A stretch of 64,000 nt of DNA from an uncultured Acetatifactor sp. GTDB lineage: Bacteria > Bacillota > Clostridia > Lachnospirales > Lachnospiraceae. The position numbers were made by a program, and so were the translations under genes. Under the pieces are notes generated by a model. The model ran no database searches, was not told the origin of the DNA, and saw only the letters and a program-made list of their open reading frames with translations. Positions within the stretch are counted from its first letter, which is position 1. Every line of letters starts with the position of its first letter. Below are positions 26,134-34,330 of the stretch, one piece after another. Where the stretch lies: NCBI GenBank assembly GCA_947625675.1, contig CANQPH010000006.1, positions 1 to 64,000 on the forward strand. The letters run 5' to 3'.

Positions 26134-27720
26134 ATGCATGCGCTTCTTTATCTGACGGGGCGGAGCCTGAAAAACCGGATCAGAAAAGCTCTGCACAAGC
26201 CGGTCACATACATTTACCTGGTGATCATTTTGTTCTACCTTTTGGCCGTGCCTTTCGGCGTCCGGGCCATGTTTGAAGACATCAAGCTGGATTCCCCGGA
26301 GGGAATGACGGCTGTGTTTACGGTCTTCGCCTTTTGGGTCATCCCGGTCAATCTGGTGGCCTACGCCAGAAGGAAGGGGCTGATCTACCGGCGCAGCGAC
26401 GCTCATTTCCTGTTTCCGTCCCCTATCGGTCCCAAGACCATTTTGCTCTATGCCCACAGCAAGACCCTTCTCACCGGTCTGTTTATGAACATCGTGCTGG
26501 TGCTGGGATGTATCTACGTCTTTCAAGTGGAACCTTGGAGGATGCTCTTGTATTTCCTGTTCACCGTGGTCGTGGAAAACACTCTGGAGGGCGGCATCAT
26601 GCTCCTGCTCTATGGTTCGGAGCGTCTGGGAGAGCGGGAGAGAAAGTGGATCGTGGCCGTTTCTTACGGCCTGATCGGGCTTCTGGTGCTGTTGGCCTTC
26701 GTCACGTGCCTGGGCAAAAGCGGTTCCATTCGGTTCGAGGACGTATTGGCCTATCTGCACAGCGACGGGGTTCAGATGGTGCCCCTCATCGGATGGTACG
26801 TGGCGGTGTTGCACCTGCTGTTCCTGGGGCCCACGGCAGTCAATGTGATTTGCAGCCTGTTGTACCTGGGAACCGTGGTGTTGGTGGTATGGGCGGCGAT
26901 CCGAATGAAATGTACCGGGGAGTATTTTGAAGATGCGGAGAAATTTGCAGATGATTACGACACCGTGCTGGAAACCCGCAGACAGGGCAGGACGGACGTG
27001 CAGCTGGGCAGGAAAAAGAAGGTGGGAAAGGCCAGCATAACCTATCGGGGCAAGGGAGCCAAGGCTATTTTCTATCGTCAGCTTTTGGAATATAAAAAGA
27101 GCCGGTTCTTTATCTTTGACATCAATACCCTGTGTGCATTGATCGCAGGCTGCTTCGTATCCTTCCTCTGTAGCGGAGAGGAAGGGTTTGCGGCGGAAAA
27201 CAGCTCCTTGATCCTGGCCGGGGCGATGGCCTATGTGACGTTGATCTTCAGCGCCTACCAGGGCAAATGGGGCAAGGAGCTTCTGACCCCCTATACCTTC
27301 CTGATTCCGGACAATCCATTCCGAAAGCTGTGGTACGCCACCTTGATGCAGCATGTCCAAGCCCTGGTCAACGGCTGCCTGTACGTGCTGGTGCCGGTGA
27401 TCGTGCTGCACATCCCGCTCTCCACGGCAGCCCTCACCGTGCTCTGCTACGTGGTGTTCTGTGCCTGCAAGCTGTACATCCTCACGGTGGCGGAGGTGGC
27501 CGTGGGCAACGTGCTGGGAAATGTGGGAAAACAGTTTTTCCAGCTCTTCCTCCTGGGAATCGTGATCCTCTTGGGCGTCCTGGGTGCCGCACTGGGCATG
27601 GCGCTGGGAGGAATCAATCTGGCCTATGTGGTGATGCTGGTCCTGCTGTCGCTGGTGCTGGTCATTCTCCTGACGATCTCCACCCTGTGTTTTTACCGGA
27701 TGGAGACGTTGAAGTCATAA
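26134..27720 (+). CDS. ABC exporter permease
   Basis: Large membrane protein (528 residues) with about eleven hydrophobic segments and a central cytoplasmic loop (FEDAEKFADDYDTVLETRR), consistent with the putative ABC exporter permease family found beside such ATPases in Clostridia. ATG 26134 has GGAGGG about eight bases upstream and begins just after the ATPase stop. Substrate unknown. Confidence 0.85.
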   Translation: MHALLYLTGRSLKNRIRKALHKPVTYIYLVIILFYLLAVPFGVRAMFEDIKLDSPEGMTAVFTVFAFWVIPVNLVAYARRKGLIYRRSDAHFLFPSPIGPKTILLYAHSKTLLTGLFMNIVLVLGCIYVFQVEPWRMLLYFLFTVVVENTLEGGIMLLLYGSERLGERERKWIVAVSYGLIGLLVLLAFVTCLGKSGSIRFEDVLAYLHSDGVQMVPLIGWYVAVLHLLFLGPTAVNVICSLLYLGTVVLVVWAAIRMKCTGEYFEDAEKFADDYDTVLETRRQGRTDVQLGRKKKVGKASITYRGKGAKAIFYRQLLEYKKSRFFIFDINTLCALIAGCFVSFLCSGEEGFAAENSSLILAGAMAYVTLIFSAYQGKWGKELLTPYTFLIPDNPFRKLWYATLMQHVQALVNGCLYVLVPVIVLHIPLSTAALTVLCYVVFCACKLYILTVAEVAVGNVLGNVGKQFFQLFLLGIVILLGVLGAALGMALGGINLAYVVMLVLLSLVLVILLTISTLCFYRMETLKS

Positions 27721-27773
27721 AATGCGTCGATAGGTCTTTTCGCCGGGTGTTTCCCTCTGGGACGGTGAAATTC

Positions 27774-28352
27774 TCAGGCGAGTCCCAGGCGGGCCAGGAT
27801 CCCCAGGTGCTCCAGCAGGATGCGCAGGCCGATGAGGATCAGGATGACGCCTCCGGCCAGTTCGGCCCTGGACTTGTACCGGATGCCGAAAAGGTTGCCG
27901 ATCTTAACTCCTGCCATGGACAGGACAAGGGTGGTGACGCCTATGAAAGAAACGGCGGGAAGAATCTGTACCTGCAGGAAGGCGAAGGTGATGCCCACCG
28001 CCAGGGCGTCGATGCTGGTGGCCACCGCCAGCACCGCCATGGTGCGGACGTCCAGGGAATCATTTACGTTTTCCTCTTCTTTGGACAAAGCCTCCCGGAT
28101 CATGGAAACACCGATCAGGGCCAGGAGGGCGAAGGCGATCCAGTGATCGATGGCCGTGATATAGCTTTCAAACTGGACGCCCAGCAGAAAGCCCACCGCA
28201 GGCATCAAGGCTTGGAACCCGCCGAACCAGAGGCCGACGATGAAGGTCTTGCGGAAGGTGACCTTTTGCATGGCCAGGCCTTTGCAGACGGAGACGGCGA
28301 AAGCGTCCATGGAAAGACCCACGGCGATGGCGAACAAGCTGAAAAATCCCAT
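27774..28352 (-). CDS. mntP: Manganese efflux pump MntP
   Basis: Six-helix membrane protein of the MntP family. It shows the paired repeats [19 protein letters not shown] and [18 protein letters not shown], whose acidic residues line the transport path. 192 residues. It exports excess Mn(II). It is convergent with the ABC permease gene. A leader hairpin is present, but I see no yybP-ykoY manganese riboswitch. Confidence 0.93.
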   Translation of the reverse strand: MGFFSLFAIAVGLSMDAFAVSVCKGLAMQKVTFRKTFIVGLWFGGFQALMPAVGFLLGVQFESYITAIDHWIAFALLALIGVSMIREALSKEEENVNDSLDVRTMAVLAVATSIDALAVGITFAFLQVQILPAVSFIGVTTLVLSMAGVKIGNLFGIRYKSRAELAGGVILILIGLRILLEHLGILARLGLA

Positions 28353-28379
28353 AACAGCTTCTCCTTGATCGTATACTGA

Positions 28380-28432
28380 GGCAATGGGAAGGGAATGTCT
28401 CGATGGAGGACATTTTATCCCTTTCCATTGCC
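28380..28432 (-). promoter_or_regulatory. Long leader hairpin upstream of mntP
   Basis: GGCAATGG, AAGGG and AATGTC each pair with their complements around a nine-base loop, about 30 bases before the start of mntP. No terminator T-run follows it in the mntP direction. Confidence 0.55.
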
Positions 28433-28441
28433 GGGAATAAC

Positions 28442-28477
28442 GAAAGCCGGCCAGTGAGTATCCGTCACCGGCCGGTC
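28442..28477 (-). terminator. Terminator of the cold-shock gene
   Basis: GACCGGCCGGTGA and TCACTGGCCGGC on the minus strand, followed by TTTCG. Confidence 0.65.
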
Positions 28478-28506
28478 TTGGTTTTTGCAGTAATTTTCTT
28501 TTTTGA

Positions 28507-28722
28507 TTAGCCTACAACAGTTACATTGGTGGCACGAATTTTGCTGCTGTTCTGAGGGTCGGTTTCGGTGTCGAAGGTAACCTTCTGGCCTTCCTTCAGC
28601 GCCTTGAAGCCCTGCATGTTGATGGCAGAGAAATGAACGAAAACTTCGGTGCCGTTCTCGTCATTGGTGATGAAACCATACCCTTTGCCGTCATTAAACC
28701 ATTTTACTGTGCCGTGATTCAT
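28507..28722 (-). CDS. csp: Cold-shock protein (CspA family)
   Basis: RNA chaperone of 71 residues, a single OB fold. RNP1 KGYGFI and RNP2 VFVHFSAI are intact, and the start [15 protein letters not shown] is typical. AAAGGAGG-type ribosome site. The long structured leader (28748-28789) fits cold-regulated translation known for csp mRNAs. Confidence 0.96.
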   Translation of the reverse strand: MNHGTVKWFNDGKGYGFITNDENGTEVFVHFSAINMQGFKALKEGQKVTFDTETDPQNSSKIRATNVTVVG

Positions 28723-28747
28723 ACTGTGAACCTCCTTTGATGTGGGT

Positions 28748-28789
28748 GGGCGTTTCGCCCGATTATTGCAACTGCACGTGTTGTGCAGT
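28748..28789 (-). promoter_or_regulatory. Two hairpins in the csp leader
   Basis: GGGCGTTTCGCCC at 28748-28760 and ACTGCAC...GTGCAGT at 28771-28789. They may form part of a cold-responsive 5' UTR, by analogy with csp genes. Confidence 0.5.
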
Positions 28790-28815
28790 CAGGTCTCGTA
28801 TTCTTATATGGGGGG

Positions 28816-28879
28816 CAAAAAAATCACATATTTTTGTAAAGCATCATAAGAATCGACAATGACTTACAAAAATATGTGA
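28816..28879 (-). terminator. Terminator of the ibrAB-like pair
   Basis: A perfect 16-bp inverted repeat (28824-28839 with 28864-28879) followed on the minus strand by TTTTTTT. It lies about 110 bases past the ibrB-like stop; the stretch between is AT-rich with no gene. Confidence 0.75.
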
Positions 28880-28986
28880 AATCAATGACTATCATTAAGA
28901 ATACAAGTAAAAGATAACACAGATTCCTGCATTCGTCAATACTTATTTTAAAATTTTTTGAAAAAATTTTGAATAAAAATATTGCG

Positions 28987-29523
28987 TTATTCCAGATCCT
29001 CCCAATTATCATCGGTGGGCTGCCAGGCCTGGCCGAATTCCACGTCCTTGAAGAGGGCGGTGAGGCCGGTGATTTGCTTCAAACGCAGGATCTCGTCCCG
29101 GTCCATCCCCAGGTGTCTGGAGATCCAGGCATCGGAGCGGCCTAGCTCGTGAAGCTCCTTGACGATGTTGCTCATCAGATCCACGTTGTGGGAGCCTCTG
29201 GCTCGGTTGTGGCGGATGGTGCTGGCCATGCGGCAGTCCAGATCCTTGTTGATCACGGAGACGGGCAGCAGTCCGCTTTCCCGTTCGTAGATATCCTTGT
29301 GCTCCAGCATGACCCTGTACCGGTGGAAGCCGTCCACGATGATGTAGACATCCCGTTCCACGTCGTAGTAACAGACGATGGGCATGGTATAACCGTCCTC
29401 TTTGATGCTGTCGTAGAGGAGCTTCAGCTCCGGAGGGGCCACGGAATTGGGGTTGTAGGTGTTGGGCTCGATCTTTTCAATGGGTACAGGAATAATGTTG
29501 TATACAGGGCTTTTAAATGACAT
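28987..29523 (-). CDS. ParB-like nuclease-domain protein, IbrB-type
   Basis: 178 residues. ParB/sulfiredoxin-fold N-terminus with VDGFHRYRV, the ParB box II-like motif, and an HTH-like C-terminal region (ISRHLGMDRDEILRLKQITG). The family partner, IbrA-like, lies directly upstream with an 11-bp overlap. In E. coli, IbrA and IbrB together activate expression of prophage Ig-binding genes; the chemical role of such pairs is not established. Not a chromosome-partition ParB by context. Confidence 0.85.
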   Translation of the reverse strand: MSFKSPVYNIIPVPIEKIEPNTYNPNSVAPPELKLLYDSIKEDGYTMPIVCYYDVERDVYIIVDGFHRYRVMLEHKDIYERESGLLPVSVINKDLDCRMASTIRHNRARGSHNVDLMSNIVKELHELGRSDAWISRHLGMDRDEILRLKQITGLTALFKDVEFGQAWQPTDDNWEDLE

Positions 29524-30826
29524 TTCGATATTTCTCCTTCAGTAGATTCACCGTTTTCTGCTGCTGCCTGGTCAGGCCGAAGCCCATGAAGCGGCAGATA
29601 TGATCGTTTTTCAGGATGCAGTAGCACATCCGTTTCCAGCTGGGAATGTCCTTGGTGGACTTGATGTCATCGGTATGATCCGGGATTTTTCCAAGGAAAA
29701 TGACCCTGGAATGCTTTCCGATAGTATAATTGGAGATGCCATTGCGCCGGATCTGATAACCGTGATCGATGAGCTCCTGAATGGTTTCTTCTTCCAGACC
29801 GCCTCCCGTAGTGCGCCAGAAACGGATGGAAGTCTTGAATTTCTGGACATAATTGTGGCGCAGTCTGGGGGGAAGGGTATCCAGCAAAAAGAGGGTGTAG
29901 GATTCCCAGGTGTGTCCTTCCGGAAGGGTGATATTCTTGTAGCCCATGGCCTTGGTTCGGCCATAGATGGCTCCGAAGTTTACGCCCCGGACCCGGCCCA
30001 CCAGCTTCGTCCAGATCACGGGGTCAATCACCCGGTAGAGGTTCAGACTGTCCTTGGCGTAGTCATTAAAAGGGGACGCCACCCGCATCTGTTCCGGGGA
30101 CAGGCCCGCCATGTAATAAAGATCGTACAATTTGTTGTAATCGTACTGGAACAAATAATTGGCATGCCAGACGTCGGCCAGCTCCCAGTCATAGAGGGGC
30201 GAGGCGCACCACACCTCCTTGAACAGCTTGGTGATCCAGCAAAGTCCTTTGTATCCGTATTTTTTGTTCAAAATGCCGCTGTAACGCTGGAGGGATTCTT
30301 CGGCCCGGATTCCCAGCAGACAGACGGTCTTTTTTTCTCCGTGGGAAAGACGGTACCACCGGACGAACTGTTTGGCCAGATCCTCCTGGTGCATGCGGTA
30401 CTTGTAGGTGGTGACGGGGTTGTTCCGCAGATTGATGACGTAAGGATGCTTGGGCATGGGGCGGACCCAGGCGTCTTCTTTTTTGTCGTCCCAGGGGTAC
30501 CAGAACATTTCATAATTGCTCAGGGCCGTCCGGGTGGCCATGGGAAGGCAGACCCAATAAGGCTCCACTTCCTTTTCGATGCGCCGGAAGGTCCGTTCCA
30601 CGTATTCCGTGGTGACGGTGTACTGGGCCTCGAAGTCCTGGTGGAATACCCCGATCGTGCGGTCCGGATAATATTTGTTGCGGAAATCCAGCACCAGGTT
30701 CAGCAGCAGGCCGCTGTCCTTTCCTCCGGAAAAGGAAATGAGGATGTTGTCAAATTCCCGGAAAATATAGTGCATGCGTTCCTGAAAAGCCTCGTATACG
30801 TTTTGGGCCAGGTATTCTTTTTTCAT
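29513..30826 (-). CDS. PAPS-reductase-fold protein, IbrA-type (DUF3440)
   Basis: N-type ATP pyrophosphatase fold: the PP-loop SGGKDS is at residues 33-38 (ILISFSGGKDSGLLLNLV). The extended C-terminal region with many aromatic residues (YDWELADVWHANYLF) fits the DUF3440/IbrA family rather than sulfate-assimilating CysH, which would show a C-terminal ECGxH-type Cys motif; none is visible. ATG 30826 follows GAAGGAAGG. 437 residues. First gene of a two-gene operon with the ParB-like protein. Confidence 0.85.
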   Translation of the reverse strand: MKKEYLAQNVYEAFQERMHYIFREFDNILISFSGGKDSGLLLNLVLDFRNKYYPDRTIGVFHQDFEAQYTVTTEYVERTFRRIEKEVEPYWVCLPMATRTALSNYEMFWYPWDDKKEDAWVRPMPKHPYVINLRNNPVTTYKYRMHQEDLAKQFVRWYRLSHGEKKTVCLLGIRAEESLQRYSGILNKKYGYKGLCWITKLFKEVWCASPLYDWELADVWHANYLFQYDYNKLYDLYYMAGLSPEQMRVASPFNDYAKDSLNLYRVIDPVIWTKLVGRVRGVNFGAIYGRTKAMGYKNITLPEGHTWESYTLFLLDTLPPRLRHNYVQKFKTSIRFWRTTGGGLEEETIQELIDHGYQIRRNGISNYTIGKHSRVIFLGKIPDHTDDIKSTKDIPSWKRMCYCILKNDHICRFMGFGLTRQQQKTVNLLKEKYRNVI

Positions 30827-31005
30827 GCAGACCCTTCCTTCGGATGCGCCGTGTTCTGAATGCCGCATCATGTTTTCCATTATATGGCAAAATTTTCCAT
30901 TTTTCAATAAAATTCCTGAAAATCCGCATAAATATAGGACGTATACTTTTACGGGATATGCAGAAACTACCAAGTATAGAAACGAAAAAGGAGAAGTGAA
31001 GGATT

Positions 31006-31935
31006 ATGATCATGGATATTCTGGTGACGGGAACCACGGTGGCCATGGCCTACGGCGCAGGATTCTGGGTGGGCAAGGTGGAACACAGGCTGGAGACAGC
31101 CGGGGACGGGGGAGAAAGCGGAGATGAGGACGCCTGGGACGAAGGAAGGACCATAGGGGGAGGAAAAGTCAGGGACGGGGGAGAAAGCGGAGATGAGGAC
31201 GCCTGGGACGAAGGAAAGACCATAGGGGGAGGAAGAGCCGGGGACAGGCACAGAGACGGAAACGAGGGCGTCTGGGATGGACTAAGAACGGAGGAGGAAA
31301 GAATCCGGAAAGGGCGCAGGGCAGGAGAGGAATCGGGGAATGCGGAGGAATGGGAAGACGAGGACGGACGGATTTTCAGGAATATGCAAAATTTTGCTGC
31401 GGAAAAGAAAGGGAAGCGGGGCGGACTGCCGGAAGGGGAGATCCGCAGCTTTGCCGGAAGGGGCAGGAGGCAGAAGCGTCTTCCGGCCGGGGCCAGGAAG
31501 ATCACTTTGGGCCGTGCCATCGGCAGTCCTGTGACAGGGGAGGTCAGCGGTTTCTCGGAAGGGGGGAAAAAAGGGGTGATCCTGCGTTCCAGCCAGGGCA
31601 AACTCTATGCCCCCGTCTCCGGCAAGATTGTGAAGCTTTATCCCACCGGGAACTGTATGCTGCTTCGGACGGATTTCGGGATGGATCTGTTGATCCGGGC
31701 GGGAATCGGCACGGAAGAGCTGGAAGGGCTGCATTATCGGCCCAGGGTGATTCAGAACGAGGTGGTCAGCAAAGGCAAACTCCTGCTGGAATACGATCCC
31801 GCCGCCATCCGCAGGGAGGGCTATGATCCGGCGGTGATCCTGAGCGTGGAGGCCGCGGAGGATTACCGAGAAATCACGGTTTCCGAAGATGCCCAGGTGA
31901 AAAACGGAGAAGATATCATGTGGGTGCGCCGATAA
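31006..31935 (+). CDS. Membrane-tethered PTS EIIA(Glc)-like protein lacking both catalytic histidines
   Basis: A short hydrophobic N-terminus (ILVTGTTVAMAYGAGFWVG), a charged linker that includes a duplicated 23-residue unit, then an EIIA-Glc fold (about residues 165-285; SPVTGEV, APVSGKIVKLYPTG, DPAAIRREGYDP). The phospho-accepting His and its partner His, 15 residues apart in the family, are Asn216 and Arg231 here. Phosphotransfer is therefore not expected; a binding or structural role is more likely. No PTS permease is adjacent. ATG 31012 is an alternative start. 309 residues. Confidence 0.8.
   Translation: MIMDILVTGTTVAMAYGAGFWVGKVEHRLETAGDGGESGDEDAWDEGRTIGGGKVRDGGESGDEDAWDEGKTIGGGRAGDRHRDGNEGVWDGLRTEEERIRKGRRAGEESGNAEEWEDEDGRIFRNMQNFAAEKKGKRGGLPEGEIRSFAGRGRRQKRLPAGARKITLGRAIGSPVTGEVSGFSEGGKKGVILRSSQGKLYAPVSGKIVKLYPTGNCMLLRTDFGMDLLIRAGIGTEELEGLHYRPRVIQNEVVSKGKLLLEYDPAAIRREGYDPAVILSVEAAEDYREITVSEDAQVKNGEDIMWVRR
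31105..31242 (+). repeat. In-frame 69-bp tandem repeat (two copies) in the EIIA-like linker
   Basis: Copies at 31105 and 31174 differ at only a few positions and encode DGGESGDEDAWDEGRTIGGG-type units. Confidence 0.93.
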
Positions 31936-32155
31936 CGGCGCATCCACATGATGCAGATTGCAAGGGCCTTTTTTCAATAACCGTATACAATTATTGTATC
32001 CGGTAATTGATACGCAATAATATATAAATATTGTGTATTAATATATAAATGAATTTGTAAAGCATTACTATTGCGCATAATATATTTACCTACTATAATG
32101 TTAACATAAAATAAACGAGAAGAAATTATAAAAAATCAAACGGGAGGAGAAATAG

Positions 32156-32416
32156 ATGCCAATTATATGTACTTTTAGGGGAATAAAAATATACATAAAT
32201 TATAGTGACCATGTGCCGCCGCATTTTCATGCATATTATGGGGAATATGACTGCTGTATAGATATTGACGAAATAGAAAAAATAAGTGGTAATATGCCGA
32301 ACAAACAACTAAAAATGTTGTTGGGTTGGGCAGCCCTTCACCAAGAGGAATTAAGGGAAAATTGGTATTTAGCACGACAGAAGGAAACACTTTTTGCAAT
32401 TGATCCGTTAAAATAA
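32156..32416 (+). CDS. DUF4160 protein
   Basis: 86 residues with the DUF4160 core: an N-terminal ICTFRGIKIYINYSDH segment, then HVPPHFHAYYGEY. Usually encoded next to a DUF2442 gene, as here (15-bp gap), and often proposed to be part of a toxin-antitoxin-like pair, which is not proven. GGGAGGAG ribosome site. Codon use is AT-rich, unlike neighbours. Confidence 0.85.
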   Translation: MPIICTFRGIKIYINYSDHVPPHFHAYYGEYDCCIDIDEIEKISGNMPNKQLKMLLGWAALHQEELRENWYLARQKETLFAIDPLK

Positions 32417-32431
32417 TACGAGGTATTTGGT

Positions 32432-32734
32432 GTGGACGATATAATAAAAAAATATTTTGAAAATCCAAAAAAAATTGAAGCTGTAAAGCCAATAGAAGAA
32501 TACATCCTGTTAATCACTTTTGATAATGGAGAAGTAAAAAAATATGACATGAAAAATGAATTGACAGGTGTTTTTGCAGTGTTAAGGAACAAAAATAAAT
32601 TTAATCAGGTTTTTATAAATGATGTTGGTAATATTGCGTGGAATATTGATGACAGCATAGACAGCTCTAAAAATTGGGAAAATCAAATTGATCTTTGCAA
32701 AGATATGTTATATTTGGAAAGCGTTCCGGTCTAA
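32432..32734 (+). CDS. DUF2442 protein
   Basis: 100 residues. The pattern AVKPIEEYILLITFDNGEVKKYD followed by a later WNIDDSID-type C-terminal strand region matches DUF2442. GTG 32432 has CGAGG eight bases upstream. Partner of the DUF4160 gene. Function unknown. Confidence 0.82.
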   Translation: MDDIIKKYFENPKKIEAVKPIEEYILLITFDNGEVKKYDMKNELTGVFAVLRNKNKFNQVFINDVGNIAWNIDDSIDSSKNWENQIDLCKDMLYLESVPV

Positions 32735-32762
32735 GCAAGTCATTTCCTAAGCGTTTCGCAAA

Positions 32763-32837
32763 TCGGGGTGACAGGATTCGAACCTGCGACCCCCTGGTCC
32801 CAAACCAGGTGCTCTAGCCAAACTGAGCCACACCCCG
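32763..32837 (-). tRNA. tRNA-Pro (anticodon TGG)
   Basis: On the minus strand the acceptor CGGGGTG pairs with CACCCCG, the anticodon stem CCTGG/CCAGG encloses TTTGGGA, and the T arm contains GGTTCGAATCC. CCA is not encoded. 75 bases. Confidence 0.97.
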
Positions 32838-32875
32838 CCATATCTTTGCAACACAAAAATTATATATCAGTTCGA

Positions 32876-32999
32876 CAGTCTCTGTCAAGTCCTGTTTTGG
32901 GGCATATTTGTCAGTACCCTCCTTCTGCCCGGAGGCAGCTTCGTCTACCTCATGGCCTTCCTGTTCTTCCACGGGCTGTATGCGACCTTTGTGAAATAA
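32876..32999 (+). pseudogene. Remnant of a membrane protein C-terminus
   Basis: An open stretch with no start encodes VLFWGIFVSTLLLPGGSF, VYLMAFLFFHGLYATFVK and a stop. This is strongly hydrophobic with a typical C-terminal Lys. The rest of the gene is absent, which suggests a deletion between the tRNA and the SDR gene. Parent family not identified. Confidence 0.4.
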
Positions 33000-33071
33000 G
33001 GAAGGGCCCAGGAACAGTTTTGGCCTCCGCATCATATGATATTCTAAAGTTCATCCAGCGGAGAATCTGGC

Positions 33072-33998
33072 ATGCAACAAAGGATTGAAAAATGCGGAAG
33101 GCCTGTCGGGGAATGCGCCAAAACGGTTCGGAAATGCGAGGAGATTCCGGTGCAGTTTCCACCCCAGCATCAGGACAGACAGCCGGGGATGGAATATCTC
33201 ATGGATCCCCGGCCCGTTTCCGAGCGCAGCCCGGGGAAGGGCAGACTGGCAGGAAAGAAGGCCCTGATCACCGGAGGGGACAGCGGCATCGGCAGGGCGG
33301 TGGCCTATGCTTTTGCCCGGGAAGGGGCGGATGTCGCCATCGCCTATTATGATGAAAAAAAGGACGCCTGCGAGACCCGGGAAAGGGTGCAGCAGCTGGG
33401 AGGGAAGTGCGTCCTGTTCTGTGGCGACCTGAAAAATCCGGATTTTGCCTGGGAATGCGTCAAAGGAACGGCGGAATGTCTGGGCGGTCTGGACGTCCTG
33501 GTAAACAATCACGCCGTGCAGTTCGTGAAGCGGAGCATCCTGGACATCAGCAGGGAGCAGCTGGAATTCACCTTCGCCAACAACGTGTTTTCCTTTTTTT
33601 ACCTGATTCAGAGCGCCCTGCCTTATCTGAAGGAGGGTGCCAGTATCATCAACACCACTTCCGTCACGGCCTATGCGGGTCATCGGGATCTCATCGATTA
33701 CAGCGCCACCAAGGGGGCTATCGTGTCTTTGACCAGGTCCCTGGCCCTGTCTCTGGCGGATCGGGGGATCCGGGTGAACGGAGTGGCTCCGGGGCCCATC
33801 TGGACTCCGCTGATACCGGCATCCTTTTCCGCCGAAGAGGTGGAGACCTTCGGCGCCGGCACTTCCCAGGTACCCTTGATGCGGGCGGGCCAGCCCTGCG
33901 AAGTGGCGCCTTGCTACGTGTTCCTGGCTTCCGAGGATTCCAGCTACATGACGGGCCAAGTGCTTCATCCCAATGGAGGGACCATCGTGGGCGGCTGA
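33072..33998 (+). CDS. SDR-family oxidoreductase (general stress protein 39-like)
   Basis: NAD(P)-dependent short-chain dehydrogenase. Cofactor motif TGGDSGIGRAVA, NNHAVQ (replacing NNAG), catalytic Ser in TTSVTAY, and YSATK with Tyr and Lys. The N-terminal extension (PPQHQDRQPGMEYLMDPRP) is typical of the YhdF/YdaD-type stress dehydrogenases. 308 residues. Substrate unknown. Confidence 0.9.
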   Translation: MQQRIEKCGRPVGECAKTVRKCEEIPVQFPPQHQDRQPGMEYLMDPRPVSERSPGKGRLAGKKALITGGDSGIGRAVAYAFAREGADVAIAYYDEKKDACETRERVQQLGGKCVLFCGDLKNPDFAWECVKGTAECLGGLDVLVNNHAVQFVKRSILDISREQLEFTFANNVFSFFYLIQSALPYLKEGASIINTTSVTAYAGHRDLIDYSATKGAIVSLTRSLALSLADRGIRVNGVAPGPIWTPLIPASFSAEEVETFGAGTSQVPLMRAGQPCEVAPCYVFLASEDSSYMTGQVLHPNGGTIVGG

Positions 33999-34084
33999 AG
34001 CGATTTTGGGTGGTTAGAGCAATTTTGGAACGGCTGGAGCAATTTGGGGTGGTTGGAGCAATTTGAGGCGGCTGGAGCCATTTG
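33990..34084 (+). repeat. Degenerate 19-20-bp tandem repeat (about five copies)
   Basis: Units resemble GGCTGGAGCAATTTTGG. They begin in the last codons of the SDR gene and run to its terminator. Confidence 0.8.
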
Positions 34085-34091
34085 TTTTCCG

Positions 34092-34121
34092 GGCCTGTGC
34101 TTTGTGCGCAGGTCTTTTTTT
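34092..34121 (+). terminator. Terminator of the SDR gene
   Basis: GGCCTGTGC pairs with GCGCAGGTC, followed by seven T. Confidence 0.85.
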
Positions 34122-34330
34122 ATGTCGGTATCCCAGGAATGAGAAAAGTAAGCGGATGTCATATATTTTCTTATAAATTTCCTGCAAATGAAACATTCTG
34201 CCAGATTTCTGAGTCTGTAACAATAGAAAGATAGATGGCAGTAGGGATAGCAATCTCGGGATTTGTGTTGTCGCACAAAGTTCCCCTGAATCGAATGTCG
34301 CTTTAATCGTCGGCAGAATGGGAGGGAAAA

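Larger units (their letters stand above)
31960..32760. other. AT-rich islet at the 3' side of tRNA-Pro
   Basis: Base composition falls sharply compared with the flanks, including both small genes and the 220-base gap before them, which holds only AT-rich sequence with short TATTGTATYM/ATATATAA repeats. Consistent with horizontal acquisition beside the tRNA gene. Confidence 0.7.

Noticed and set aside
28353-28440. yybP-ykoY manganese riboswitch upstream of mntP
   Set aside because: The conserved GC-rich junction and loop sequences are not visible; only an ordinary compound hairpin is seen.
29513-30826. Sulfate-assimilation PAPS reductase (CysH)
   Set aside because: The C-terminal catalytic Cys motif is missing, the protein is much longer, and it is coupled to a ParB-fold gene; DUF3440/IbrA fits better.
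32763-32837. att site with direct repeat of the tRNA-Pro 3' end bounding the islet
   Set aside because: I could not find a second copy of the tRNA 3' sequence at the far end of the AT-rich region and no integrase is present.
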